From contig NC_053493.1 of the NCBI RefSeq assembly GCF_905171775.1, positions 247,100,438 to 247,164,437 of the forward strand: 64,000 nt of DNA, given 5' to 3'. The notes under the pieces were generated by a model. It was not told the DNA's origin and made no database searches. It saw only the letters and a program-made list of their open reading frames with translations. Shown piece by piece: positions 34,571 through 46,263 of this stretch (position 1 is the stretch's first letter; every line of letters begins with the position of its first letter). Source of the DNA: Rana temporaria. Its lineage: Eukaryota; Chordata; Amphibia; Anura; Ranidae. The translations under genes and the position numbers were made by a program.

Positions 34571-35315
34571 CAGGACCGGAATTGCTTTCCCTGCCGCCCC
34601 AAGGCCAGGTTCCGCAATACACCCCTTCCCTGCCAACCGAACCCCCCCCCCAAATCAACGGAGAATGGGGGCACGGTTAGTTCAATTTTGACATTTTTTT
34701 TGTAGCTTGTCGCTTACTTTTTTTAAATCTTTGTATAATTTTCTTGTTATTTTCCTTATTATTTTTATTATTCTTTACATTTTTATTTTATTAATTTAAT
34801 TATTATTTCTTATTATTTATTTATTTTTATAATTTTTTTCACTTAACTTTTTTGCTATCACACAGAAGAAAACAATTCCCTGTGTGATTGGAGGTGACAT
34901 GTTCTCTTTATTGACCCTGTCACCTCCAAAACAGGAGTCCTAGCACTGTGCTAGAACTCCTGTCACAGCTGAAATGGGAAAAGCACAGCTCTCCCCTCTC
35001 ACTGTGTACATCGGCAGCAGGGACAGGAGACAGACTCAGTGGCCGGGGGGAGGACAGTGTCCCGAAGACAGAACCAGCAAAGAGAGGTATGTGGGGTGGG
35101 GGGAGAGGGGAGGACGGAAGGGAGCACACATTTTACAAGTGATTTCGGTGATCTCCACAATCACTTGTTAACGAGCGAGCGGATTCCCCCACAACTTACC
35201 GCCCTTAACTGTATGTTCCGGGCGTCGGGGGACTCCATGCCACTGTCGCCCCTTGGCGCCCTGCCGCCCCAAGGCCTGGCCTCAGTGGCCTTGTGGGAAA
35301 TCCGGGCCTGCAGTG
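34571..35315. mobile_element. hAT-like element, family I copy 2
   Basis: It starts CAGGACCGGAATT and ends AATCCGGGCCTGCAGTG. The perfect 8-bp duplication CTTACACC lies at 34563-34570 and 35316-35323. It includes a 100-bp run rich in TTATTATTT (about 34735-34850). It has no transposase. Confidence 0.75.
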
Positions 35316-35323
35316 CTTACACC

Positions 35324-35693
35324 GCCTGAGTTTTAGCTATTTGTAACCCAGCAAATAATAATAAAAAAAGGTTTCATAGTGTTCTAAGAAAAATTGAGAT
35401 CAAACCCATTGCGAGTTGCAGAAGTTATTAATTTTGTGAAACTGCAAATGATGCTTTTTTGCTTGTTTGTCTTCATTTAATAATGGGCCAGTTCAACCTT
35501 TAAAGATAATGTTCTTGCAATGCTAATGTAAGAGAAGAGAGGAAAAAATTCAAAGAATGTTGTTTCCATTATTAGGAAAAGATTTATAAATTTAATATAA
35601 AATATTAGTCAGTTCTTCCGTGGAAAAATTGAGATAATAAAATGCTCCAAAAAAGGTTACACTAATAATATGTTATTCATTCTTTATCCTGTA
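35324..35693. other. No feature recognised
   Basis: AT-rich intron sequence. Confidence 0.4.
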
Positions 35694-36258
35694 TCATTTG
35701 TATTCTTAACATACAAATAGTAGCGCTAAATGGTGATGATGATAAACTAATATCAAAAAAATATCAAGTGACTGATATATGAACAGAAGAAAACAGTAAA
35801 TTGAAACAAGTCCAAGTGTTAGATGGTGAAGAGTCTTGGTTGATGTAAAGGACGGGGAGAATTACTCCCAAACCAACGGTGATTCACTCTTGAACGTGAT
35901 GCACACTAGTGATGTACCCGCACCCAATAAAGCAGAGGCTTACCAAATATATTGAACCCTGGTGAGCCTACGCCCAGAGGGTCAATAAAGCTGAATATAT
36001 ACAATGGCTGTGACAATACAGAACCGGATCTTCTTATGGCAAACCACCAAACAAAAGGAAGATGACGAATGCTTGAAGATGGTACCTCACAAGTGGTCAA
36101 ACCGTAAAGTCGATGTGTAGAGGAGAAAACAGAAGAAGCACATAGTATAATACCGTAGGCACTGAGTTTTTAATAAAGGTTGGAAACACTTACATAGAAG
36201 TGGATGAAAAGGACATATCGATCAATATGTGCGTGGCAGCAGTGGAGTCACCCGACGC

Positions 36259-36283
36259 GTTTCACAAAAATTTGCTTCGTCTG
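36259..36283 (-). ncRNA. Hammerhead-like core, left arm
   Basis: Reverse complement of the core at 36850-36874, with one base difference in the stem II loop region. Confidence 0.4.
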
Positions 36284-36849
36284 GGGCATACCTCCACTGG
36301 TGCCGCTCTTTCTTAAATGTACAAAATTACCCCGAACACAGGAACACCCCCGGGAGTCCGCCCAATCGTAAACAGCTTCCGGGTTATCAGGCCAAAAGGA
36401 CTGAGACTATATGTGTTCCTGATGTATGAAAACACATGATATGAGCACAATGTGAAAGGGTAATTCAAATAATAATACTCGACGGTGTGCGATTGGCTAT
36501 GGCGGAGATCGCGTCTCACTTGACCAGTCACGTGACACCGCTGTGGTACATAGCGGTGCGCGATTGGCTAAGGCCTATGCGGAGATTCATTTAGTTTATA
36601 CGCCCCTTTTTTTAATGCTGGATCTGTCCACCATTATGGTCACGTTTTATATTATTATTATTTTTTTAATTACCCTTTCACATTGTGCTCATATCATGTG
36701 TTTTCATACATCAGGGACACATATAGTCTCAGTCCTTTTGGCCTGATAACCCGGAAGCTGTTTACGATTGGGCGGACTCCTGGGGGTGTTCCTGTGTTCG
36801 GGGTAATTTTGGACATTTAAGAAAGAGCGGCACCAGGGGAGGTATGCCC

Positions 36850-36874
36850 CAGACGAAGCAAGTTTTTGTGAAAC
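36850..36874 (+). ncRNA. Hammerhead-like core, right arm
   Basis: CAGACGA (one change from CUGANGA), A, stem GCAA with TTGT, then GAAAC at 36870-36874. The layout matches 6682-6707. Confidence 0.4.
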
Positions 36875-37518
36875 GCGTCGAGTGACTCCACTGCTGCCAC
36901 GCACATATTGATCGATATGTCCTTTTCATCCACTTCTATGTAAGTGTTTCCAACCTTTATTAAAAACTCAGTGCCTACGGTATTATACTATGTGCTTCTT
37001 CTGTTTTCTCCTCTACACATCGGCTTTACGGTTTGACCACTTGTGAGGTACCATCTTCAAGCATTCGTCATCTTCCTTTTGTTTGGTGGTTTGCCATAAG
37101 AAGATCCGGTTCTGTATTGTCACAGCCTTTGTATATATTCAGCTTTATTGACCCTCTGGGCGTAGGCTCACCAGGGTTCAATACATTTGGTAAGCCTCTG
37201 CTTTATTGGTGGCGGGTACATCACTAGTGTGCATCACGTTCAAGAGTGAATCACCGTTGGTTTGGGAGTAATTCTCCCCGTCCTTTACATCAACCAAGTC
37301 TCTTCACCATCTAACACTTGGACTTGTTTCAATTTACTGTTTTCTTCTGTTCATATATCAGTCACTTGATATTTTTTTGATATTAGTTTATCATCATCAC
37401 CATTTAGCGCTACTATTTGTATGTTTTGTCTGTTATTTTCCACTGTTCACTGTTTTTTGTAGCTGCTCACTTTTTTTGATAGCGCAGATTTATTTTGTTT
37501 TGTCATTTGTATTCTTAA

Positions 37519-37997
37519 AGGGACTTATGCCATGTTTGATTTTACTGATTTTACTTTTCCTGTATTATTTGTATTCTTAAAGGGGCTTATGTCATGTTTG
37601 ATTTTACTTTCGACCAATTGGGAAACGGGTCTCATGACCCGCTTCCTGTTTGGTCGGGAGGAGAATCAGTGTGACAATAGCAAATATTAATTTGCTATTG
37701 TCACACGGGAGAAGCAAGTTCAACCTTACCAAATATGTGACCGTTCTCTATCCCTTGAGACATATACTAATTCTAGGGTAAAAACATAATTAAATGCTTG
37801 TTGTATTAATATGCAAATACCACTGTCAATACATACTAGCCCATATGAGTAGTTAAAATATTTACAAATGTTAAAAACCTATAAAAACCACATTAGAACT
37901 GTCTTGCCATTTTAGGGGGGGTCACAAGCTCCATTCAGATTTTTTTTTTATTGCATATTATATTAAAATGCAACAGGTGGTTCTGTAACACTCAAAA
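37519..37997. repeat. Short tandem duplication and conserved hairpin
   Basis: TTTGTATTCTTAAAGGG and the following TTATGYCATGTTTGATTTTA occur twice about 58 bp apart (37506 and 37566). A 17-bp perfect hairpin, GTGTGACAATAGCAAAT, follows at 37669-37706. Confidence 0.6.
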
Positions 37998-38474
37998 GGC
38001 CCCGTACACACCAGAGGATATCCGCTGGAAACGGTCCGCCGGACCGTTTCCAGCGGATAAATCCTCTGGCGGATTTGGATCTGATGGCTGTACTCACCAT
38101 CAGATCGAAATCCATGCGGAATCCATCCGCGGTGACGTGTCGCGCCGTCACCGCGACGATGACGCGGCGACGTGCGCGACGCTGGAAGGTAAAGACTTCC
38201 ACGCATGCGTCGAATCATTACGACGCATGCGAGGGAGGGGAGCAGATGGATTGATCCGGTGAGTCTATACAGACCACCGGATCAATCCGCTGGACAGGAT
38301 TCAAGCGGATAGATTTCTTAGCATGCTAAGAAATTTTTATCCGCTTGAAATCCGTTGGCTGGATTTTTTTCAGCCGATAAATGTCCGCTCGGACGTACAC
38401 ACGACCGCATCTATCCGCTGGAACTGATCTGCGGATAAATCCCAGCGGATAGATCCGGTCGTGTGTACGAGGCC
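37998..38474. mobile_element. PIF/Harbinger-like MITE (copy A2)
   Basis: GGCCCCGTACACACCAGAGG at the left mirrors GTCGTGTGTACGAGGCC at the right. The flanks AAA and TTA do not match perfectly. The interior repeats GCGGATAAATC as in A1. Confidence 0.65.
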
Positions 38475-41400
38475 TTAAAGGGAAACTAAAATAGTTTTGG
38501 GTCAATTGTGTTTATTTTGTATTGTATGTTTTTTTTTGTTCACTTTTTGTAAACAATCTTTGCTTTAAAAGCAAAGGGTTGTGACAAAGGGTTTGCAAAG
38601 CACTATGGGTTATAAGTAACTTCCTACTATTTTTCATCACTATGTTTTACTGAATCTGCAGACAGAGCCCTCTAAAAGTGATGAATCACTGAGAGTAGTC
38701 ATTCAGTTGTGTGTACAAAAAATAAATAAAAAATCAGGCTTTACGTGAAAGGGAGAAACTGGAAAACGTGAAAGGGAGTACGCTCCACCTGCTGACTCAT
38801 AAGAACTTTAAACATCCACATTACTAATAAGAAAGGAAAAGTATTTTTAAAAGCTATGCTTTTTTTTTTTTTTAGTTGGGTATATAATAAAGAAATCATG
38901 TAGAAAACCAATATACGGAATATTCCTTTTAATGCTGCATTAAGAGACCACATCCCTGGATGTATAAAAATGAATCGAAAATGTATAAGGGAACTTCAAT
39001 TCCCCAGCATCTATCCATAAGTGGGTACAATGACTGAACTATCAGCTTTGAGTGGACTTGACTTTTAAGAGATACCTATTTTAAAAATGTAATTTGTAAA
39101 AATTCAAATAATTGAATCACAGTGCTGTCTGAACATAACATATGACAGCTATAATTCCATTTTAATATTTTCCAGAAAAATATTTATAGTAACTTTCAGT
39201 ATTAGAAGTTCCATGCAATAAGAAATAGCTCTACATATTTGCATAAAAATGACTTTCACAAACAGCAGATATTTTTCAGGTCTGTTCTGATAAGAAAACT
39301 GCTGAAAGGAAGCCAGATGCTGACCTTCCTTTTCAGAGGGGCTTGTTACGGTGACTGCCCTTGTGCCATACATTTCATTATTCTTGTTTCCTGCTTTTTA
39401 GATTAGATTTGGTTTCTGTTTTCAGATCTTATCACTTTTTTTGCTCACGCGATAACCAAGCTGTTTACATCCTTAAGGAATGCTAATACAGAACAAAGGG
39501 GAATTTCTCCAAAAGCCTGTATTGGAAAAATACTAACATACCTCTGTGCACAAAACACTTTTTAGCTAGATATAAACTTTAATAACTTTATTAAAGTTTA
39601 TCTCTAGCTAAAAAGTGTTTTTTTGTGGTTTTGGGATAGTGTAGGAGATATTTAGAACCTCTATTAGATTTTACTGCTGTTGATTTCCGGTCCCTTCCTA
39701 CCCTCGTGACAATATATCAATCCCCATCAGCTTTTTATTGCTGTAATGGTTTCCTTTCTTTGTTCACATTGGCTAAATAGAGCTACAGGGTATGAAGGAA
39801 AAATGAATATGTACTGCCAGGTAGGAAACTGCGCGGAGCTGCCTACATATCAGAAATAGGTTAAATATATAACAACGGGACTCCCACCCCATGCCATCTA
39901 CAAAGTCCTTAGTGATAAAATGCATCACACAAGAGGGACATGACCGGCTAAAACTAGGAAAGAAGATTGGGTTCTCCGCTTGGTGAGTTTGCAGTGAATA
40001 AAGGGGCGGAGGGGGATGCAGGGTTCACGATATCCACCAATTTATAGCCAAATTTATCAGAACTATTTTTAAAGGACCCATAATGCTCCTTACTGTGGTC
40101 AGTAGGGTTGGAATTTCCAGTAATGATGGATTTATGTGCCAGGTTGTGTTTGAGTAGTTCAGGAAGAGCTGACAGTGTAGGCAAAGTTTGTTTCTATACT
40201 GCACTGATTTATTGGGAATTGCAGAGTGGTGGGCTACATATCTTTGTGTAATCCCCCCCGTTGTTCACAGTTCAGAGACCATACAGCCCTTTTTAGGACT
40301 ACCTTTTTGTATGTATCCTCAACAACTACGGTTTCTGTTTCTGCCTGGGACTATGAAGGTGGTTCCAGTAAAAGCAGTACTACTAGAGTAGGAAGGACAG
40401 TTACCGTATTCTTCGCTTCATAAGACGCACCTGACCATAAGACGCACCTAGATTTTAGAGGAGGAAAATATGAAGAAAAAAAATCCTCAACCAAATGGTG
40501 TACTAAAATATTTAATAAAATCTAACAGAATAATATTTCTACACTGACAACCAATGTAAGGGGGCACCCTACACTGATCCCCAATGTAACTGGGACATTT
40601 ACATGACCTCAAAACAACAGGAGTATTTGCATATTGAGACATTTACACTGACCATTGATGTAAATGGTGTATTTACAGTAACCCCCCCCCCCCCCCATCT
40701 CTCTACATTCTCTGCATTCTTATCTCCCTCTCAGTACAACATTGCCCCACTAACTCATCTGCTAATCTCTATCCCCCAAACCCCTACTCTGCTAACCTCT
40801 GCAATCCAACCCCTCCTTCCCATTAAACTCTGCACGCCTCTGCTCACCTCCTCTGCACCTCAAACCCCCCTATTTGGTCCCCTCTACATGCCCCCTATAC
40901 TCACCTGTATGCTGTTCAAACCTTCTAGGCATGCAGAGGTTCGGGCATCATTTGCAAATGAATTGTGCCATCCTGCCTCATTAACATAACAATGCCCGCA
41001 CAATTTACATATTAATGCCGATCATGTGGGGGTTAAATAAAGAACAATACCCTTTTGTTTCTCTCCCTGTAGCAGCTGAAGGCAGGGGAGAAACAGGATT
41101 TAGCTGGGGCAGAGTGATGCATAGGGCATTCGGCCCGCAGACCTTGTGTTTGACACCTGTGGGTTAGACTGTCTGTGTGTGCCACTGTTTAGAGAGGAGA
41201 AAAGTTCTGAGGCAGAATTGCACCAGCACTTTGCAGAGGACTGGAGAGAGCAGCCATCCTGATACATTTCACAGCATTGCCCCACAAGTACAGGCCACTG
41301 CTGTTCCCAGGCAGTCCATGCAGCTCTATAGTGTGGGCCTTTTTAACATATATGCTCTCAACAGCCAAATTGTAGTCTGCAGCCTCTGTCTGCAGAATAT

Positions 41401-41836
41401 CAGCTGTGATCATCGTACCAGCCATTTCATAACAATATGCATGTAACATATGATTCTGCACCACAGGGCTCAGTGGGAGCAGGTCCTCAATGAGACAAGA
41501 CTGCAGAAAAAAGCCTGTACTCCTGCTCCTTTTTCCTCACTTTCTGCATCATCCTTATTTAAACAACATTCTCCTGCTGCATTTGCCTCAGCATCTGCAA
41601 CCTTTACTGACAGGAAGTAATGTCTTGCAATGGGTTTTAGAGGTGTAGTATATGCCACATTCAGCGGGTAAGAAGGTCATTAGGCTTTTCTGAAGATGGT
41701 TAAGGAATGTTTCTGCAGCTCACCTCAGCTGCAGATTAATAACATGCCTCAACTCGTCCTCTAATGTTGCAGCCTAACCAAGCTGCTTACATATTGTCCA
41801 GCCACTGTACAATATTTGTGGCTATTGTATTTCAGA
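38475..41836. other. Long gene-free stretch
   Basis: It contains the palindrome at 39552-39622, a known-looking DNA-transposon end (CGCTTCATAAGACGCACCTG, about 40414), a 17-C run near 40681 and, at 39954-40184 minus, a 76-codon ORF with no recognised relative. No exon. Confidence 0.4.
39552..39622. repeat. 34-bp-arm palindrome with 2-nt loop
   Basis: AAAACACTTTTTAGCTAGA and the rest of the left arm are repeated in reverse complement with a single mismatch around the dinucleotide CT. The arms are AT-rich. Confidence 0.8.
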
Positions 41837-42719
41837 TACAGTGCCTTAAAAAAGTATTCATACCCCTTGACATTTTCCACATTTTTATGCTCCAACCAAA
41901 AACTTAAATGTATTTTATTGGGATTTTATTTGATAGACCAACACAAATTGGCACATAATTGTGAAGTGGAAGGAAAATGATAAATGTTTTTCAAAATTCT
42001 TTACAAATAAATATCTGAAAAGTGTTGTGTATGTTTGTATTCGGATCCCTTTACTCTGCTACCCCTAACTAAATTCTAGTGGAACCAATTGCCTTCAGAA
42101 GTCACCAAATTCGTAAATAGAGTCCATCTGTGTGTAATCTAATCTCAGTATAAATACAGCTGTTCCGTGAAGCCCTCAGAGGGTTGTTAGAGAACCTTAG
42201 TGAACAATCAGCATCATGAAGGTCAAGGAACATACCGGACAGGTCAGGAATAAAGTTGTATAGAAGTTAAAACAGGGTTAGGTTATAAAAAATATCCCAA
42301 GCTTTGATCATCCTCCAGAGCAATGGCGGACTAAGCAGGGGGCGAGGGGGGCGGGCCGCACCGGGTGCCACACACTGGGGGGGGTGTCAGGCCGACACCC
42401 CCCCCCTTCCGTGACTGAGGCATGGCGTGGTGACAGCATGATTGACGGCAGACTAAGTAACACACAGCCTGGCTATTCGGGGGGGGGGGGGGTGCCGTGC
42501 GAGCCGTACCCGAGTGATACCCGCCGCCTGGGACCTGGCCGCAATGATCCCCCTTCTCCATGGCAGCGCAGCGCCGCGGCTCTGATACTATCGGCTGTGA
42601 CTGTCTGACAGTCACACAGCTGACCCAAGCAGCGTGAAGCTGCGACCGCCTCCCCCTCCTCCGTACAAGTGCTCTAGCACGCGGCGCGCTGATCGTCACT
42701 TTACATCAGCAGCATTACG

Positions 42720-43560
42720 GCAAGGGGGGGTGTCACTCTGCACTATTGTAAGGGGGGGTTCTGTATATGAGGGGGGGTTCTGTATTGTGGGGGGGTGTTC
42801 TGTATATGAGGGGGGTTCTGTATTGTGGGGGGTGTTCTGTATAGGAGGGGGGGTTCTGTATTGTGGGGGGTGTTCTGTATAGGGGGGGTTATGTATATGA
42901 GGGAGGGGGGGGGTCTGTATTGTAGGGGGTGGTATCTGTATGGGGGGGTTCTGTATTGTAGAGGGGGTGTTCTGTATTGTAGGGGGGTCTGAACTGTAGG
43001 GGGGTTCTGTATTGTATGGGGGTGGTATCTGTATAGGGGGGTTTTGTATTTGGGGGGGTTCTGTATTGTAGGGGGGTGTTCTGTATTGTAGGTGGTGGTA
43101 TCTGTATGGGGGCTTCTGTATTGTAGGGGGTGTTCTGTATTGTAGGGGGGTGTTCTGTATTGTATGGGGGTGGTATCTGTATAGGGGGGTTTTGTATTTG
43201 GGGGGGTTCTGTATTGTAGGGGGGTGTTCTGTATTGTAGGTGGTGGTATCTGTATGGGGGCTTCTGTATTGTAGGGGGGTGTTCTGTATTGTAGGGGGGT
43301 GTTCTGTATTGTAGGGGGTGGTATCTATATGGGGGGTTCTGTATATGAGGGGGAGGGGAGTGGTATCTGTATGGGGGGGTTCTGTATATGAGGGGGGGGG
43401 GGTTCTGTATTGTGGGGGGGTTCTGTATTGTAGGGGGGGTGTTCTGTATTGTAGGGGGGTCTGATCTGTAGGGGTGGGTCCGTATTGTGGGGGGGGGGGG
43501 TGTTCTGTATTGTAGGGAGGTCTGCACTGTAGTGGTGGGTCTGTATTGTAGGGAGGGGTT
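42720..43560. repeat. G-rich minisatellite, GGGGGGTTCTGTATTGTA units
   Basis: Variable units of roughly 17-22 bp, sometimes with TATCTGTATAG inserts. The dense G-runs on the + strand could form quadruplexes. A 488-codon minus ORF exists only because the repeat lacks stops. Confidence 0.9.
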
Positions 43561-43569
43561 TGCACTGTC

Positions 43570-44045
43570 CAGAGGTGCAGTCTAATGTAAAGGGATATAG
43601 AGGTGCTGTGTAATGTAAAGGGGTCCAGAGGTGCAGGGTGCTGTGTAATGTAAAGGGGTTCAGAGATGCAGGGTGCTGTGTAATGTAAAGGGGTCCAGAG
43701 GTGCAGGGTGCCGTGTAATGTAAAGGGGTCCAGAGATGCAGGGTGCTGTGTAATGTAAAGGGGTCCAGAGATGCAGGGTGCTGTGTAATGTAAAGGGGTC
43801 CAGAGGTGCAGGGTGCTGTGTAATGTAAAGGGGTCCAGAGGTGCAGAGTGCTGTGTAATGTAAAGGGGTCCAGAGATGCAGGGTGATGTGTAATGTAAAG
43901 GGGTCCAGAGGTGCAGGGTGCCGTGTAATGTAAAGGGGTCCAGAGATGCAGGGTGCTGTGTAATGTAAAGGGGTCCAGAGGTGCAGGGTGCTGTGTAATG
44001 TAAAGGGGTCCAGAGGTGCAGGGTGCCGTGTAATGTAAAGGGGTA
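43570..44045. repeat. 35-bp minisatellite, about 13 units
   Basis: The unit joins TCCAGAGGTGCAGGGTGC to TGTGTAATGTAAAGGGG. Sequence variants (AGATGCA, GTGCCGTG) alternate in short runs, suggesting higher-order duplication. Confidence 0.95.
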
Positions 44046-44392
44046 TGTGGAGAGGGGTACACAGTAGTTACAAAGAGATATTAAAGGATGCAGGGGACGC
44101 AGTGGGGTGTTTTTACATTTTACCGTGGGGGTGCCAGATATAGGATCCGCCCCGGGTGCCAAATGCTCTAGGTACGCCCCTGCTCCAGAGCACTGTTCAA
44201 TCCATCATCCAAAAATGGAAAGAGTATGGCACAACTGCAAACCTACCAAGATATGTCCACCTATTCTGACAGGCTGGGCAAGGAGAGCATTAATCAGAGA
44301 AGCAGTTAAGAGGCCCATGGTAACTCTGGAGGAGCTACAGAGATCCACAGCTCAGGTGAGAGAATCTGTCCACAGGACAACTATTAGTGGTG

Positions 44393-45154
44393 TACTACCA
44401 TAACCAGGCTTATTTTTGCCTTAATATCTGGCTCCCAGCCGGCATCCAGACTTGGTTGTCATCTTCACTTCTGCTACCAGGAAGTTTAGCATCCATTGAG
44501 GATTGACAGAGGGGATTGTTTACCCTCTCCCTTCTTTCCTTTCCTTTAGGCTCTACCCTCCTTCATTGAAGACTTTTACTTTTATTTTGGGTCGTTTTTA
44601 TACTCCTTATAATACGTCCAGCAGCCCGGACATAGTCTACCTTTTTCCTCTATTATTGCTAGGAAACTCTTATGCTCAATACGTATCGTTCATGGATTAA
44701 TTCCTATATTAACAAATACTATCTTCAAAACCACACTGCTGACTCCGTGAGGAAGCGCTGTCAAAGCACGAAACCGGTCGAGTCTACTAACGCAGCAAGC
44801 CACACCATCGCAGACATACCCTTGCCTGCATTTCCATAACCTGACAGGATTACTAATTATATTTATGCATTTTATTTCATATTTTTGAAAGTGTTAAATT
44901 TTATTGTGGATACATTGTTACTTTGTGTATGATTCCTGTTAACGCTTATGGATAGGCTTGCTCAGTTAGCCTTTCAGATAGTTTTTTGCTGGAAACGGCA
45001 ATTACTTCTTCCCTTGTTCTATATATATTATGATATTTTATATCTAAATAAACAAAAAACTTTTTAGAGAAAATCTCTCCTTGTGTGAATATATTCTGAC
45101 CAACCAAACTGTGCCTAAAAAGTCCAAAAACTAGCCCTCAGTTATCTCCTTTAT
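44393..45154 (+). mobile_element. PLE-derived insertion with 15-bp target duplication
   Basis: CAACTATTAGTGGTG is repeated perfectly at 44378-44392 and 45155-45169, inside the Tc1 coding region. The 762-bp insert has no ORF and carries a hammerhead-like core at 44747-44774. Confidence 0.75.
44747..44774 (+). ncRNA. Hammerhead-like core
   Basis: GTGAGGA (a variant of CUGANGA), A, stem GCGCT with AGCAC (one mismatch), loop GTCAA, then GAAAC at 44770-44774. Layout as at 6682. Confidence 0.4.
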
Positions 45155-45895
45155 CAACTATTAGTGGTGCACTCCACAAATCTGGCCTTTATGGAAGAGT
45201 GGCAAGAAGAAAGCCATTGTTGAAGGAAAGCCAAAGGAACTCCCATTTTCAGTTTGAGAGAAACCATATGAAAAATCTGGTTTGAAGAGACCAAAATTAA
45301 ATTGTTTGGCCTAAAAGCAAAATGCTATGTGTGGCAGAAAACAAATACTGCACATCAACATGAACACACCATCCTCACTGTGAAACATGGTGGTGGCAGC
45401 ATCATTTTGTGGGGATGGGATGATAGATGGAGCCAAATACAGGACAATCTTAGAAGAAAACCTGTCTGAAAAAGACTTGTGACTGGGTGGAGGTTCACTT
45501 TCCAGCAGGATAATGAGAATCTGTGGCAAGACTTAAAAATTTCTGTTCACAGATGCTCTCCATCCAATCTGACAGAGCTTGAGCCATTTTGCAAATAAGA
45601 CTGGGGAACAATTGTACTCTCTAGATATGCAAAGCTGGTGGAGACATACCCAAAACGACTTGCAGCTGTAATTGCAGTGAAAAGTGGTTCTACAAAGTAT
45701 TGACTCAGGGGGGAGAGGACTACAAATGCACGCCACACTTTTTAGATCTCTATTTGGAAAAAAAATTCAAAACCATTTATAATTTTCCTTCCACTTCACA
45801 ATTATGTGCCACTTTGTGTTGGTCTATCACATAACATCTCAATTAAAATACATTTACATTTTTGGTTGTAACATGACACGATGTGGAAAATTCAG

Positions 45896-46263
45896 CCATA
45901 TTTAGGGTGTAACCTGTAACATGCTGAAGCACCTCCCCCCCAATCCACTACCTTTGACAGCAGGCAGGGTTCCTCTCCCTTGCACTGTCACATTTCAAAA
46001 TCAGCACGAGCTGCATCATTCATTTACAGCCATCAATTGGCGTGGCAGACAGCTTGTAATTCTTAGTAAACTACAAGAGTGAACTTAGCCTTTAAACTGC
46101 TGTATGACTTGACAGTTTGTACAATGCTGAGCGTTTAAACTTTATTTATTTTTTAAAAAGAAACTTTCCTAAAAGTTTTAAATCTGTTGTGGCTGCTACT
46201 TCCACTGGTTAATTCAGGCCTATTACTAATTGATTAAAAATCAGGTGTAGCAGGCAAAAGTGC
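45896..46263. other. No feature recognised
   Basis: Gap between the Tc1 end and a minisatellite. Confidence 0.35.

Larger units (their letters stand above)
35710..37502 (+). mobile_element. Inverted-dimer hammerhead element, about 1.8 kb
   Basis: Arms 35710-36480 and about 36650-37424 are near-identical reverse complements around an imperfect spacer. The right arm extends 78 bp further as an unpaired tail to 37502. The perfect 16-bp duplication TCATTTGTATTCTTAA lies at 35694-35709 and 37503-37518. Each arm carries GACGAAGCAA...GTGAAACGCG. There is no coding region, and the duplicated 66-codon ORFs are arm artefacts. It is best read as a non-autonomous Penelope-like insertion in head-to-head form. 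Confidence 0.75.
42321..44182. mobile_element. hAT non-autonomous element with expanded interior
   Basis: CAATGGCGGAC at the left and GTACGCCCCTG at the right are the terminal repeats. The perfect 8-bp duplication CTCCAGAG lies at 42313-42320 and 44183-44190. Most of its 1862 bp is two tandem arrays. No transposase. Confidence 0.85.
42216..45703 (+). pseudogene. Tc1 transposase pseudogene in three pieces
   Basis: The N-terminal part starts near 42216 (MKVKEHTGQVRNKV). The helix-turn-helix region continues at 44191-44377 (MERVWHNCKPTKICP, then RRALIREAVKRPMVTLEELQ). The catalytic region lies at 45155-45703 (KCYVWQKTNTAH, VKHGGGSII, then NLWQDLKISVH and AVIAVKSGSTKY with TGA at 45701). Stops, frameshifts and a lost DNDPKH segment show it is inactive even without the insertions. 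Its target was DNA with TA sites, as in the copy at 49893. Confidence 0.8.
41839..45895 (+). mobile_element. Tc1-like transposon (copy 1), split by two insertions
   Basis: The left end CAGTGCCTTAAAAAAGTATTC is preceded by TA (41837-41838). The right terminal repeat is worn (about 45780-45895). A hAT element (42321-44182) and a PLE-derived insert (44393-45154) account for more than half the length. Confidence 0.75.

Noticed and set aside
39954..40184. 76-codon minus-strand ORF with fairly normal composition
   Set aside because: No recognised family, no splice sites judged convincing, and length within chance expectation. Left as unassigned.
41097..41658. Possible exon cluster on the minus strand (91- and 62-codon ORFs)
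   Set aside because: The frames are short with no conserved domain and no paired splice sites I could defend.
42696..44162. 488-codon minus-strand ORF (and overlapping 245- and 212-codon frames)
   Set aside because: It lies wholly in two tandem arrays whose units lack stops. The threonine, proline and tyrosine repeats follow the DNA repeat, and there is no domain.
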